64,000 nt of DNA. Source: Algoriphagus locisalis. GTDB lineage: Bacteria; Bacteroidota; Bacteroidia; Cytophagales; Cyclobacteriaceae. The notes below the pieces were generated by a model. It had not been told where the DNA came from. It searched no databases and saw only the letters and a program-made list of their open reading frames with translations. The DNA lies in contig NZ_FPBF01000003.1 in NCBI RefSeq assembly GCF_900116615.1, forward strand, positions 558,001-622,000, given 5' to 3'. The position numbers were made by a program, and so were the translations under genes. This document shows, piece by piece, positions 37,854 to 47,269 of this stretch; the first letter of the stretch is position 1, and each line of letters opens with the position of its first letter.

Positions 37854-39973
37854 GACCAGATTTGAATAATTGGAAATCCGTAGAAATTCAAGCCTCACAT
37901 ACTGAAGAAAGCACAAACTGGGAAGCACCCGAGCAGATTTCCATCCCTTCGGTATTCGACGGTGAGCAAATTGCTAAGCTTTCGCATGTGAATTTTGCGG
38001 CTGGAATCCCACCTTATCTACGAGGGCCTTACAGCACTATGTATAGTATGCGGCCTTGGACTATCCGTCAATATGCAGGTTTTTCTACCGCAGAAGAATC
38101 CAACACCTTTTACCGTAAAAACCTGGCCGGAGGCCAAAAGGGTCTTTCAGTCGCCTTCGATCTTGCTACTCACCGAGGCTATGATTCTGATCATCCGCGA
38201 GTGGTTGGTGACGTTGGTAAAGCTGGAGTGGCCATAGATTCGGTGGAAGATATGAAACTACTTTTTGACCAAATTCCTTTGGATCAAATGTCAGTTTCCA
38301 TGACCATGAACGGGGCAGTGGTCCCGATTATGGCATTTTACATTGTGGCAGCTGAAGAGCAGGGAGTAAAACCTGGGCAACTTAGCGGCACGATCCAGAA
38401 TGATATTCTGAAGGAATTTATGGTGCGAAACACGTATATATACCCTCCTCAACCATCGATGCGCATCATCGCTGACATTTTCAAGTTTACGTCAGATCAC
38501 ATGCCGAAATTCAATTCCATTTCCATCTCTGGCTATCACATGCAGGAGGCGGGAGCTACGGCAGATATTGAGTTGGCTTACACACTTGCGGATGGTTTAG
38601 AATATTTAAGAACCGGGGTAAAAGCCGGTTTGGACATTGATAATTTTGCTCCCCGCCTATCCTTCTTCTGGGGAATTGGGATGAACTACTTTATGGAAAT
38701 CGCAAAGATGCGGGCAGGCCGCTTGCTTTGGGCAAAAATCGTCAAGCAGTTCAATCCGAAATCCGATAAATCTTTAGCCCTTCGTACACACTCCCAGACT
38801 TCGGGCTGGTCGCTTACCGAGCAGGATCCTTTTAATAATGTGACCCGAACAGCAGTAGAAGCTCTTGCTGCCGTGATGGGCGGAACCCAGTCACTTCATA
38901 CGAATTCACTGGATGAAGCCATTGCTTTACCCACAGACTTTTCAGCCAGAATCGCCAGAAATACGCAATTAGTACTCCAAGAAGAAACGGGCATCACAGA
39001 TGTAGTTGACCCTTGGGGAGGTTCACATTATGTGGAGTTTCTAACAGATCAATTGGTGCATCGCGCATGGACTTTGATCAAAGAAGTGGAAGAATTGGGA
39101 GGAATGGCCAAAGCAATAGAAGCCGGGCTGCCGAAACTTAGAATTGAAGAAGCTGCCGCAAAAAAGCAAGCCAGAATCGATAGCGGAAAAGATGTGATCG
39201 TAGGCGTGAATCGCTACCAAATCGAAGAGGATTCAGAAATCGAAGTACGTGATGTGGATAATCAGGCAGTGCGCGAATCCCAACTCGCAAGGCTGAAAAA
39301 ATTAAAGGAATCCAGAAATCAGCAGGAAGTTGAAAAAGGCCTGGAGAAATTGACTCAGGCAGCGAAATCAGGTGAAGGAAATCTACTTGAGCTGGCAGTG
39401 GATGCAGCTAGAAAAAGAGCTACTTTAGGAGAAATCTCAGATGCGATGGAGCTTGCTTTTGGAAGACATCAGGCTCAAGCCAAATCAATCACAGGAGTAT
39501 ATGCAGCAGAAGTGAAAAATCAAGACTCATTTAAGAAAGCAATTGCTTTGTCTGACGAATTCGCAACTCTTGAAGGTCGCCGACCAAGAATCATGGTAGC
39601 CAAAATGGGTCAGGACGGACATGACCGCGGTGCCAAAATCATCGCGACTGGCTTTGCCGATATGGGATTTGACGTGGACATAGGACCACTTTTTCAGACA
39701 CCGGAAGAAGTTGCTCAGCAGGCCATCGAAAACGATGTTCATATCGTCGGTGCGTCATCTTTGGCCGCAGGCCATAAAACCTTGGTTCCGCAATTAATTA
39801 ATGAATTGAAAAAACTGGGAAGACCAGACATTATGGTAGTGGCAGGTGGGGTAATTCCTTCAAAGGATTATCAGTACCTTAAGGATGCTGGAGTATTTGC
39901 CGTTTTCGGTCCGGGAACAGTCCTTTCTGAAGCAGCGATAGAAATTCTGGAAAAGTTGATCGAGGAAGAATAA
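37850..39973 (+). CDS. mutB: Methylmalonyl-CoA mutase, large (alpha) subunit
   Basis: This 707-residue catalytic subunit uses adenosylcobalamin. The substrate barrel contains [28 protein letters not shown] and [14 protein letters not shown]. The C-terminal cobalamin-binding domain (about 570-705) has the base-off signature D-x-H-x-x-G in [14 protein letters not shown], then [12 protein letters not shown] and the GG loop ([12 protein letters not shown]). The length is normal. It starts within the mutA stop (ATGA). No MeaB/ArgK G-protein chaperone or epimerase gene is in the window. Only 11 bases separate its stop from the convergent RES toxin gene. Confidence 0.96.
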   Translation: MRPDLNNWKSVEIQASHTEESTNWEAPEQISIPSVFDGEQIAKLSHVNFAAGIPPYLRGPYSTMYSMRPWTIRQYAGFSTAEESNTFYRKNLAGGQKGLSVAFDLATHRGYDSDHPRVVGDVGKAGVAIDSVEDMKLLFDQIPLDQMSVSMTMNGAVVPIMAFYIVAAEEQGVKPGQLSGTIQNDILKEFMVRNTYIYPPQPSMRIIADIFKFTSDHMPKFNSISISGYHMQEAGATADIELAYTLADGLEYLRTGVKAGLDIDNFAPRLSFFWGIGMNYFMEIAKMRAGRLLWAKIVKQFNPKSDKSLALRTHSQTSGWSLTEQDPFNNVTRTAVEALAAVMGGTQSLHTNSLDEAIALPTDFSARIARNTQLVLQEETGITDVVDPWGGSHYVEFLTDQLVHRAWTLIKEVEELGGMAKAIEAGLPKLRIEEAAAKKQARIDSGKDVIVGVNRYQIEEDSEIEVRDVDNQAVRESQLARLKKLKESRNQQEVEKGLEKLTQAAKSGEGNLLELAVDAARKRATLGEISDAMELAFGRHQAQAKSITGVYAAEVKNQDSFKKAIALSDEFATLEGRRPRIMVAKMGQDGHDRGAKIIATGFADMGFDVDIGPLFQTPEEVAQQAIENDVHIVGASSLAAGHKTLVPQLINELKKLGRPDIMVVAGGVIPSKDYQYLKDAGVFAVFGPGTVLSEAAIEILEKLIEEE

Positions 39974-39984
39974 TGGCTAAGATC

Positions 39985-40446
39985 CTATCTCGAAAAAAAT
40001 CTGGAATCAAAATCAAAGGGTTCTGTTGAGGTGATTTCCACTTGGTAAAACTGCCTGTGGGCTGGGTTGATTAAGAAATTAAAGTCCCCCTGCACCACTA
40101 CAGAAGGGACTTTAAAAATCAGATAGTTGTTTTCTGAGAGGAATTTATCACCGATCTCCTGAGTAGAATGTGAATGTGGAATGGATTTCCAATCCTTCGG
40201 TAAATCTGAAACCACAATTTCCTTCATCGCTATAGTATCAGGGACTGTAATTTCCACTAATTCATAATCGGTCGGAACATTACCCAGAGGCGTATGCACA
40301 GCGATTTCTGCGGTGCAGAGTGCCCGGGATTGGCTGGTGTAAAGAACTGCTTTCCCTTTGCTATTCCACCTTCCGCCCGCCAACTCTGCTCCTTTTCCTG
40401 ACAGATCGAAAGCATACTTACTTTTGGAAAGTCGGTAAATTTTCAT
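39985..40446 (-). CDS. RES-domain toxin (NAD+ phosphorylase family)
   Basis: This 153-residue protein is a full RES domain. IYRLSKSKYAFDLSGKGAELAGGRWNSKGKAVLYTS includes the conserved Arg and the GRWN block, SRALCTAEIAVH holds the conserved Glu, and the C-terminal part has VVVQGDFNFLINPAHRQF. RES toxins deplete cellular NAD+ by phosphorolysis. It overlaps its antitoxin by four bases (ATGA-type), with the antitoxin first, as in described RES/Xre pairs. All three named motif residues (R, E, S of the RES name) appear present, so it should be active. Confidence 0.88.
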   Translation of the reverse strand: MKIYRLSKSKYAFDLSGKGAELAGGRWNSKGKAVLYTSQSRALCTAEIAVHTPLGNVPTDYELVEITVPDTIAMKEIVVSDLPKDWKSIPHSHSTQEIGDKFLSENNYLIFKVPSVVVQGDFNFLINPAHRQFYQVEITSTEPFDFDSRFFSR

Positions 40447-40904
40447 GCTAAAACGCCATACTCGATTCTAGTCAGCTCGTCTTTTAGAAGATTAATCCCA
40501 AAGCTGCTATCCAAGAAAGACTTTGGAAGTAAACCGCCCAAAGCAATACAAGGGGTCTCCATCCAAGATTGGAACTTTGACTTCTTTCCAAACACCTCCA
40601 CACCTCTCTTTTGAAGTAAGGCTATTTCTACTATCTTTTCTGACTGCAAGGAATCGAACGACTTTTGCTCCTTTTGGTAGCGCTGCATCGTGCGCTCAGA
40701 AATATGTAGATAATCTGCCCATTCCTCATTCGTAAATGCACTCTTGGAGGCAAACTTCTCAAAATCATCAAACGAAATACCACGCCTCACGAGAGTGATT
40801 ACATCATTTATAAACTTGTCGTCTGTAGTATTATAAGCTACTTCTGGATCGAAAATGGTAAATTGAGTCATGATGAATGCTTTAGGATCGAATACAACTG
40901 TCAT
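40443..40904 (-). CDS. Xre/MbcA/ParS-type antitoxin of the RES pair
   Basis: From ATG 40904 the protein has 153 residues; ATG 40871 is a possible shorter start (142). Further upstream the frame runs antisense through the promoter of the epimerase lipoprotein gene and is not credible. It has an Xre-like helix-turn-helix (NEEWADYLHISERTMQRYQKEQ) and the C-terminal toxin-binding domain (AIALGGLLPKSFLDSSFGINLLKDELTRIEYGV). The antitoxin neutralises the RES toxin and probably represses the operon. The palindrome GACAAATGTC lies 9 bases before ATG 40904 and is a likely operator. Confidence 0.85.
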   Translation of the reverse strand: MTVVFDPKAFIMTQFTIFDPEVAYNTTDDKFINDVITLVRRGISFDDFEKFASKSAFTNEEWADYLHISERTMQRYQKEQKSFDSLQSEKIVEIALLQKRGVEVFGKKSKFQSWMETPCIALGGLLPKSFLDSSFGINLLKDELTRIEYGVLA

Positions 40905-40913
40905 AAATTTAAC

Positions 40914-40923
40914 GACATTTGTC
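40914..40923. promoter_or_regulatory. Candidate operator of the RES/Xre operon
   Basis: A perfect 10-bp palindrome, GACATTTGTC on the plus strand (GACAAATGTC on the minus strand), lies directly upstream of the antitoxin start. It also lies in the leader of the divergent epimerase gene. Autoregulation is inferred. Confidence 0.4.
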
Positions 40924-40968
40924 AAAGTTTGTTTAAATTTCTCACTTTTTTTTAAAAAAATCACTCCT

Positions 40969-42318
40969 ATGTCATTAAGGTACTCTTCAGCATTACTTCT
41001 CTCAGTGCTAATCGCCTGTAGTTCTCCTAAAAGGGAGGAAAATCCTAAAGAAATGCTCGCACTCCAAATGGAAGAGCATCTCAAAACCGAAGTCCTGGAT
41101 AAATGGTACCCACAAGCAATGGATACCCTAGACGGTGGTTTTTATAGCAATTTCTCCTACGATTTCAAGCTGGAGGAAAAGCAGGAAAAAATGATTGTCA
41201 CTCAATCCCGGCACGTATGGACAAATGCAAAAGCTTCACTTAAGTATCCCAAGGTCGAATACTATAAAACTGGTGCAAAACACGGTTTTGAGTTTCTAAG
41301 GGATAAAATGTGGGATTATGAATACGGAGGATTCCATTGGCTGGTGGACAAGCAAGGAAAGCAGATCGGAAACCCTATGAAAACAGCCTATGGAAATGCT
41401 TTTGGGATCTATGCATTAGCGGCATATTACGACGCAAGTGAAGATGAATCTGCTTTGGCCCTGGCACAAGAAGCCTTCCTATGGCTGGACAAGCATGCTC
41501 ACGATTCGATCCATGGAGGATATTATCAGCATTTGGCACCGGACGGCACGCCCATTTTACGACCTGAGGATACCCCATCCACATCCGATCTAGGCTATAA
41601 AGACCAGAACAGTTCCATTCATTTACTGGAGGCTTTCACCGAGTTATATCAAGTTTGGCCAGACCCAATAGTAAAGGATAGGCTGAAAGAAATGCTGCTT
41701 TTGATCCGGGACCAAATCGTGACGGACAAAGGTTATCTGACGCTATTCCTATATCCAGACTGGCAACCGGTGAGTTTCAAAGATTCTACAGAAGAAGTAA
41801 TTACCCGGCATCATTTGCTCGACCATGTTTCTTTTGGCCATGATGTAGAAACAGGTTTTTTGATGATAGAGGCCTCTGAAACGCTCGGCTGGGAAAACGA
41901 CAGCACCACACATAGAATCGCAAAAAAGATGATAGACCATGCCCTGGAAAATGGCTGGGATGAAAGTGTAGGCGGCTTTTATGACGAAGGTTATTATTTC
42001 CAAGACGGTTACCGGGTAACCCATGACACCAAAAACTGGTGGGCGCAAGCTGAAGGAATGAACGCACTATTATTGATGGCTGAGCTTTACCCAAATGATC
42101 CTCACAATTATTATGAGAAGTTTGAAAAACTCTGGGATTACACGGACACTTACTTGATAGACCATGAAAATGGGGATTGGTATTCAGGAGGACTGGACAA
42201 GCAACCAGAACTAAAAACAGTAGGAAAAGGCAATATTTGGAAAGGGATTTATCACCACTATAGATCTTTGGACCACTGCATAGATCGACTGCGGGAGATG
42301 AGTCAAAAATCGGAATAA
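40969..42318 (+). CDS. Lipoprotein AGE-family epimerase (cellobiose 2-epimerase-like)
   Basis: ATG 40969 begins a lipoprotein signal, MSLRYSSALLLSVLIACSS, with the lipobox Cys at residue 17. The in-frame ATG at 40870 lies inside the divergent antitoxin gene and would spoil this signal. The mature (alpha/alpha)6 barrel contains RHVWTNAKAS, HLLEAFTELY, SFGHDVETGFLMIEA, NWWAQAEGMNAL and WKGIYHHYRSL. The histidines of GHDVE and IYHH are the catalytic pair in cellobiose 2-epimerase and N-acylglucosamine 2-epimerase. AGE enzymes are normally cytoplasmic, so an envelope lipoprotein is notable. The sugar acted on is unknown. It stands between the RES/Xre pair and a DUF389 gene. Confidence 0.85.
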   Translation: MSLRYSSALLLSVLIACSSPKREENPKEMLALQMEEHLKTEVLDKWYPQAMDTLDGGFYSNFSYDFKLEEKQEKMIVTQSRHVWTNAKASLKYPKVEYYKTGAKHGFEFLRDKMWDYEYGGFHWLVDKQGKQIGNPMKTAYGNAFGIYALAAYYDASEDESALALAQEAFLWLDKHAHDSIHGGYYQHLAPDGTPILRPEDTPSTSDLGYKDQNSSIHLLEAFTELYQVWPDPIVKDRLKEMLLLIRDQIVTDKGYLTLFLYPDWQPVSFKDSTEEVITRHHLLDHVSFGHDVETGFLMIEASETLGWENDSTTHRIAKKMIDHALENGWDESVGGFYDEGYYFQDGYRVTHDTKNWWAQAEGMNALLLMAELYPNDPHNYYEKFEKLWDYTDTYLIDHENGDWYSGGLDKQPELKTVGKGNIWKGIYHHYRSLDHCIDRLREMSQKSE

Positions 42319-42413
42319 TAATAGCAGTGCATTCCATTTCCTCCAAGGGATAAACCGCATGATTCAGCAAACATTATTTCCTGGCCGTTTCATTTTAACT
42401 ACTTTCAAGAGTC

Positions 42414-44321
42414 ATGAAGAAAATCACTTTTGTATATGATCCGGAAATAAAACCTGAAAAACTCGATGAGTTGCTTGAAAGGATGGATCCCAAGCCTGAC
42501 AAAAAGCTTTCATTGGATGAATTATCTGTGGAGAATCTCAATCAAGAGGAATGGCTGGCCTGTTCGCTGTCAGACAATCAGCTTCGTAAACTACTCGATC
42601 AGACAAAAGACAAAGAACTAAATGTAGCCCTCCTGCCCCATCCTGAGATGGAACAGGCAAGAAAGGGGTTTGGCATAAATACCAGTTTTGAAACTGCCTG
42701 GCAGGAAATCCAGGAGGCTGAAGAAATCCCCGAAACCGATTTGATGCAGGTTGACGAACACTTGACCTTTAACTCCTTAGTAGTCGGCACTTCTCTGAGC
42801 ATTCTTTATTCCAATGGAACCGATAATTTCTGGGAAGGAGTCAAAACTAGATTTTCCCAACTAATCAAACTTTTCCGAAGGGTAAAACTAAAACCCTATA
42901 CCATCACTTATAATAACGGGAAAGAGGAAAGCAAAATTGAAATAGCTGCGATGGGAATTTTAGCAGTGGCGCACTGCGAAAGCAACTTGATTTTTCGTCG
43001 TGTGATAGAACAATCCGGCCTGGACGATGGCAGAATTCATCTGTTGATTTTGGCTCCAAAAAGCCTTTTCTCTTTGATCCAATTTGGATTACAGAACCTC
43101 TTTTTCCCTATCAAAGGTGGAACCCTACCCAAGTTTGTGGGATATATTTCTACAAGTGAAGTATGCCTTAGTTCTTCCGAGCGCATTCAATTTGCGGTGG
43201 ATGGGGAAGAAAAAGAATCGCAAGAATTAAAAATCTCCCTGGTAGAAGAGAAAATTAAAATCCTACCCGGAGCGAGACTCCAGGAAAAAGAACCAAGTGA
43301 AGGTCCAAAATCCATCAATGTAGCGGCTCTTCCCACAGGCCGATTGAAGGAGGAATTACTTCACTCCTATTTGCCATGGGTTCGCCATGCCACAGCGGAA
43401 GAATTCAAAGACCTTTTCACACTATTACGGACAAATTCGCAGACTTCCTCTACCTATTTGGTGCTGATGGCACTCTCAACTATGATTGCGACTTTCGGGC
43501 TTTTTGGGGATTCTGCACCTGTAGTGATAGGCGCGATGATTTTGGCTCCCCTGATGGGACCAATTATATCCTTGGCTATGGGCATGCTGCGCCAAGATGG
43601 ATTGCTGATCAAAAACAGCTTGATTACCATCTTCTGGGGTGTAATCGTAGGATTGTTTTTCTCGATTCTAATTTCACTGATTACGCCTTTGGAAGTGCTG
43701 AATGATCAGATACTTGCCAGAATCCGCCCGAACCTGCTTGATCTGGGAATTGCAATAGCGTCTGGAATAGCCGGAGCCTATGCCTACTCCAAGGAAGAAA
43801 TCTCCAAAACTTTGGCAGGAGTGGCGATTTCCGTTGCGCTGGTTCCCCCATTGGCCGTGGCGGGAATAGGAATCGGATGGATGGACCAGGAAGTATTTGG
43901 AGGCGCGATGCTTTTGCTCGGCACCAACCTAGCCGGCATCACCATGGCAGCAGCTTTGACTTTTCTGCTCCTTGGATTCAGCCCGTTCAGATTGGCAAAA
44001 AGAGGGCTTTTTATCAGTATGGGAATCCTTATTGCGATTGCTTTGCCCTTAGGGTTAAGCTTCAGCAAAATGGTGAAAGAGAACTCGATAATTCAAGATC
44101 TCAGCGGCAAGGAAATCCCACATGGACTACTCAGAGAAGTGAAAGTAGTGCAGATGGAACCACTAAAACTTTCAGTGACAATACTTTCTGAAAATGCCCT
44201 GGATGAGAATGATTTCAGAGCGATCAAAGCTGAAATTGAGGAAAAGATCGGCAGGCCAGCATCCATTGAATTGACTCTGGGCGTACAATTGGGTGAGCCT
44301 ATTACCAAAGCTAAGGAGTGA
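42414..44321 (+). CDS. DUF389 membrane protein with a lipid-kinase-like N-terminal half
   Basis: This 635-residue protein has two parts. Residues 1-310 are soluble and resemble a degenerate diacylglycerol-kinase/YegS fold: LNVALLPHPEMEQARKGFGI, then a beta-rich region from LKPYTITYNNGKE through GRIHLLILAPKSLFSL. I do not see the GGDGT nucleotide motif. Residues 360-570 are the DUF389 membrane domain: STMIATFGLFGDSAPVVIGAMILAPLMGPIISLAMGM, then several helices including GIAGAYAYSKEEISKTLAGVAISVALVPPLAVAGIGIG. A short soluble tail follows. The function of DUF389 is not established. The last 11 bases overlap the convergent DUF71 gene. Confidence 0.8.
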   Translation: MKKITFVYDPEIKPEKLDELLERMDPKPDKKLSLDELSVENLNQEEWLACSLSDNQLRKLLDQTKDKELNVALLPHPEMEQARKGFGINTSFETAWQEIQEAEEIPETDLMQVDEHLTFNSLVVGTSLSILYSNGTDNFWEGVKTRFSQLIKLFRRVKLKPYTITYNNGKEESKIEIAAMGILAVAHCESNLIFRRVIEQSGLDDGRIHLLILAPKSLFSLIQFGLQNLFFPIKGGTLPKFVGYISTSEVCLSSSERIQFAVDGEEKESQELKISLVEEKIKILPGARLQEKEPSEGPKSINVAALPTGRLKEELLHSYLPWVRHATAEEFKDLFTLLRTNSQTSSTYLVLMALSTMIATFGLFGDSAPVVIGAMILAPLMGPIISLAMGMLRQDGLLIKNSLITIFWGVIVGLFFSILISLITPLEVLNDQILARIRPNLLDLGIAIASGIAGAYAYSKEEISKTLAGVAISVALVPPLAVAGIGIGWMDQEVFGGAMLLLGTNLAGITMAAALTFLLLGFSPFRLAKRGLFISMGILIAIALPLGLSFSKMVKENSIIQDLSGKEIPHGLLREVKVVQMEPLKLSVTILSENALDENDFRAIKAEIEEKIGRPASIELTLGVQLGEPITKAKE

Positions 44322-45066
44322 GTGGGATCAGATCACAGAACCAAAATCCGTACTGGGCAGGATCTTGTTTCTTATCAGAAAAGCACTGATCAGAATCATC
44401 TGCTGTCTTCGGAGCTTCGTACTTTCTCAGTACTTTTTCTCCAAGCTCAAATTCAATAGGTCTGCTGAAAATCGGCCCATCGAACACGAAAGTATGGAAC
44501 TCTCCATTTTCCCCACAGGGATCCACATTGGCAGGAAGATCTTTCAAAAAATCCTCATCGATCACTCTTCCCACAAAGCTTTTGTCCAAAAATTGCTCAT
44601 TGACGCAAGTGGTAATTGTCTTGAATCCTAAATCTAAAAACTCCCGAATCAGTTTATCTGTAGGTTGCTTCCATAGTGGAAAAACACCTTTCAAATCCAA
44701 CTCAGCTAATTTATTCTCCCGGTAAGTTCTCAAATCTTCCAGAAAAATATCTCCAAAAATTGAGGCAGTAATTCCCTTCTTTTTCAACTCCGAAAGTGTT
44801 TCTCGCATCGTCTGCTCATACACTTCCATCGAGGGCATATCCGGAACCTGCATTTTCACTAGGGGAATATCCATACTTTTTGCCTGCATTTCCAACAATT
44901 CTGAACGAACACCATGCATTGAGATTCGCTGATATTTCTCACTGATACTGGTTAGCAAACAGGCTATTTCAAAATCCTGAGATTGCTGTAATTTGTATAG
45001 AGTAAGTGCGGAATCTTTGCCTCCACTCCAATTCATCAATGCTTTTTGGCTCATGATAGTCTTCAA
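44311..45066 (-). CDS. DUF71/Dph6-like ATP-pyrophosphatase
   Basis: This 251-residue cytoplasmic enzyme has the PP-loop motif SGGKDSA at residues 14-20 and the C-terminal CGENGEFHTFVFDGP block typical of diphthine-ammonia ligase-like proteins. Bacteria lack diphthamide, so the bacterial members act on another, unknown substrate; some are tied to B12 or thiol metabolism. Start MKTIMSQKALMNWSGGKDS may be at 45066 or four residues later. Its 3' end overlaps the convergent DUF389 gene by 11 bases. A small exported protein gene follows upstream on the same strand, separated by a terminator. Confidence 0.85.
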   Translation of the reverse strand: MKTIMSQKALMNWSGGKDSALTLYKLQQSQDFEIACLLTSISEKYQRISMHGVRSELLEMQAKSMDIPLVKMQVPDMPSMEVYEQTMRETLSELKKKGITASIFGDIFLEDLRTYRENKLAELDLKGVFPLWKQPTDKLIREFLDLGFKTITTCVNEQFLDKSFVGRVIDEDFLKDLPANVDPCGENGEFHTFVFDGPIFSRPIEFELGEKVLRKYEAPKTADDSDQCFSDKKQDPAQYGFWFCDLIPLTP

Positions 45067-45146
45067 ATAAAAATCAAAAATATTTAAAGCTCACTAAAAG
45101 AATAGCCTTAGGGCTGAAATTTAAAGCCATTTGTTCATATAAAAGA

Positions 45147-45185
45147 AAAACCTGTTTCGACAGACATTCTGTAGAAACAGGTTTT
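45147..45185 (-). terminator. Terminator of the small exported protein gene
   Basis: AAAACCTGTTTC pairs with GAAACAGGTTTT, and a second inner ACAGA/TCTGT stem is present. It lies 21 bases after the stop at 45206 on the minus strand. Confidence 0.8.
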
Positions 45186-45205
45186 GACAAAATCAATGGC
45201 TTTAA

Positions 45206-45556
45206 TTATTCCTTTACTCGTGTAAGTTTCATTTCTCCTCGTTGAGAAACTACCTTAAGTTCGTCCTTCGAAATTACTTCACCAGTATGGGATACTGTCA
45301 TATCTTGGATAGCAAAATCATAGCTGAATTTATTGCCCTCCACTTTTCCCTTTTCCAAAGGAATTTCACCCATTTGGCTTGCTATCGTTCCAGTTAAAAC
45401 TCCATCGGCAACTTTATAATAGAATGTTAACTCCATTTCACCTTGTGGACCAGCAAGTGTTGTTTTCCATTTTCCGGTGATATCACTTTGTGCATAAGCT
45501 GACATGCTTGCTAAAATTAATGCAAAGCATAACACTGATAATTTTTTGAAATTCAT
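45206..45556 (-). CDS. Small exported beta-rich protein, unknown function
   Basis: This 116-residue protein has a signal peptide (residues 1-22, ending AYAQ). The mature part is about 94 residues of beta strands: ITGKWKTTLAGPQGEMELTFYYKVADGVLTGTIAS, then ISKDELKVVSQRGEMKLTRV. The pattern GKWK ... LTGTI ... GNKFSYDF resembles the lipocalin-like small proteins common in Bacteroidota. No catalytic residues are apparent. It has its own terminator and is probably a single gene. Confidence 0.7.
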   Translation of the reverse strand: MNFKKLSVLCFALILASMSAYAQSDITGKWKTTLAGPQGEMELTFYYKVADGVLTGTIASQMGEIPLEKGKVEGNKFSYDFAIQDMTVSHTGEVISKDELKVVSQRGEMKLTRVKE

Positions 45557-45681
45557 GATTATTAAGGGTTAAGGTTTAAATGATAAAAAGAGCTTCATCC
45601 TGAAGGATTCTAACATAATTAGTTTCCCAAAGTCAGAGAACCTCAAAAAGTAGTTAATAATCAGATAATTAGCAAACTAAA

Positions 45682-45713
45682 AAACCGGATATAAATCGCT
45701 TTATATCCGGTTT
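45682..45713 (-). terminator. Terminator of the M28 peptidase gene
   Basis: A perfect 14-bp stem AAACCGGATATAAA with loop TCGC and complement to 45713. It lies 24 bases after the stop at 45737 on the minus strand. Confidence 0.85.
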
Positions 45714-45736
45714 GATTTGGTTGATGGTATGTTAAT

Positions 45737-47269
45737 CTATTCTGTTTTTGGTAATTCTTTTCTAGGAAGCAGCTCGTCTCTTTGTGCTGTATTATACACA
45801 AAAGAAGCGATTACTACTGCCATTTGCTTCAAATCATCAAGCTCCAATCGTTCAAAGGTATCCATATTCGTATGGTGTGTACGCGTACGGTATTCTATGG
45901 GATCCTGTATAAACTGGAAACCAGGAATGCTCAAGGCATCAAAACTCTGGTGATCTGTACCACCTGTGTTGCTGATGGTGATCGTACGATCTTCTACGAT
46001 ATCATCCAATGGCAGAAACCACTCATTGAAAATTGGCTCTACCGCAGCATTTCCCTGAAGGTAGATTCCACGAACTTTTCCAGTACCGTTATCGATGTTG
46101 TAATACGCAGAAATCTTCTCATACTCAGGCTTCATTTCCATAGTAGTACGATCGCCAAAATGGTTTAGCACATATCCTCGTGAACCGTGAAGACCTTGCT
46201 CCTCCCCACCCCAAAGTGCAATTCGAACAGTTCTCTTCGGCTGAAGTCCGGTAGCTTTCAAGATTCTTACAGCTTCCATCATGACGATACAACCAGCAGC
46301 ATTATCAGTTGCTCCACCAGCTCCATGCCAAGAATCCAAGTGCCCACCAAGCATTACAACCTCCGATTTCAATGTAGGATCTGAACCAGGAATCTCAGCG
46401 ATGACATTGTATCCTTGAAGATCCTCAGTTCTATATCTTGTTTTTATTTCCGCTTCCACTTCCACTTCTACACCATTTTCACTTAATCGTGCCATCAAAT
46501 TCACGTTTTCTGGTGCAGTTTCCAGTTCTGGAATACCTTCAGGAGTATCTTTCAAATATCCTCTCGGGCTGCTGGTGAAAAGTGTTCCGTGACGACCATT
46601 TACCCCTTTGATAATCAGAGCTGCACCCTCCTCGGCGATAAACTCATTTACCTTTTGCGCAAAAGCCCTTGCTGCCCTGTACTGAGCAAGCATCTCAGGG
46701 GTATAACTGGTATTGCCTCGGGGAGCCGGGTGCTCCATTCCATGCAATTGCTCTACGGTATATCGAACTGCATCAGGCTCAAAAGTCGGCTCCTGTGTCC
46801 CAGTTGGTTTGATCGCTATGATCGCACCTTTCAGTTTACCCTTGTACTTGGCAAAGTCTTCTTCTTTTTGAATATCCAGGAAAACCACTTTACCACTTAC
46901 CTCGCCTTTCGTGCTTTCTGTCCAAGCTTTGGGGATTGCAATAAATGGCATATAGTACGGGGAAGTCATTGCTACGTAACTTTTCTCCATTTCCCAGCCA
47001 CGTCCAAACTCTCCCCAAGGTTCAGTAGCTGCATTGACTAATCCCCAATCGGAAAGTTGCTGGACAGCATATTCAGTTGCGCGTTCGTAGCCTTCAGAAT
47101 TACTCAATCTTGGACCGGCTTTGTCCACCAATTGAAATGCGATTTCCTCTACTTTAGAATTTTCGAAGCCTTCTTTTTTGATTTTCTCAATTGCTTCAAG
47201 TTCTACTTCCTGAGCAAAAGTCATCCCGGCCAAAAGCAACGCCGGCAGGATTAATAATTTTCTCTTCAT
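45737..47269 (-). CDS. Exported M28-family zinc aminopeptidase with PA domain
   Basis: This 510-residue protein has a signal peptide (1-19, ending TFAQ). A PA (protease-associated) region precedes the M28 catalytic core. The zinc ligands are all visible: His in MLGGHLDSWH, bridging Asp in GGATDNAAG, catalytic and metal Glu in WGGEEQGLHGS, Asp in YYNIDNGTGK and the last His in GGTDHQSFD. It should remove N-terminal residues or act as a carboxypeptidase-Q-like enzyme in the periplasm or outside the cell. It is a single gene with a strong terminator. The peptide preference is unknown. Confidence 0.92.
   Translation of the reverse strand: MKRKLLILPALLLAGMTFAQEVELEAIEKIKKEGFENSKVEEIAFQLVDKAGPRLSNSEGYERATEYAVQQLSDWGLVNAATEPWGEFGRGWEMEKSYVAMTSPYYMPFIAIPKAWTESTKGEVSGKVVFLDIQKEEDFAKYKGKLKGAIIAIKPTGTQEPTFEPDAVRYTVEQLHGMEHPAPRGNTSYTPEMLAQYRAARAFAQKVNEFIAEEGAALIIKGVNGRHGTLFTSSPRGYLKDTPEGIPELETAPENVNLMARLSENGVEVEVEAEIKTRYRTEDLQGYNVIAEIPGSDPTLKSEVVMLGGHLDSWHGAGGATDNAAGCIVMMEAVRILKATGLQPKRTVRIALWGGEEQGLHGSRGYVLNHFGDRTTMEMKPEYEKISAYYNIDNGTGKVRGIYLQGNAAVEPIFNEWFLPLDDIVEDRTITISNTGGTDHQSFDALSIPGFQFIQDPIEYRTRTHHTNMDTFERLELDDLKQMAVVIASFVYNTAQRDELLPRKELPKTE

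Noticed and set aside
40870..40968. Longer N-terminus of the AGE epimerase
   Set aside because: It overlaps the antitoxin gene and would bury the clear lipoprotein signal that starts at 40969.
40905..41084. Longer N-terminus of the Xre antitoxin
   Set aside because: It would run antisense through the signal peptide and leader of the epimerase lipoprotein and has no family likeness.
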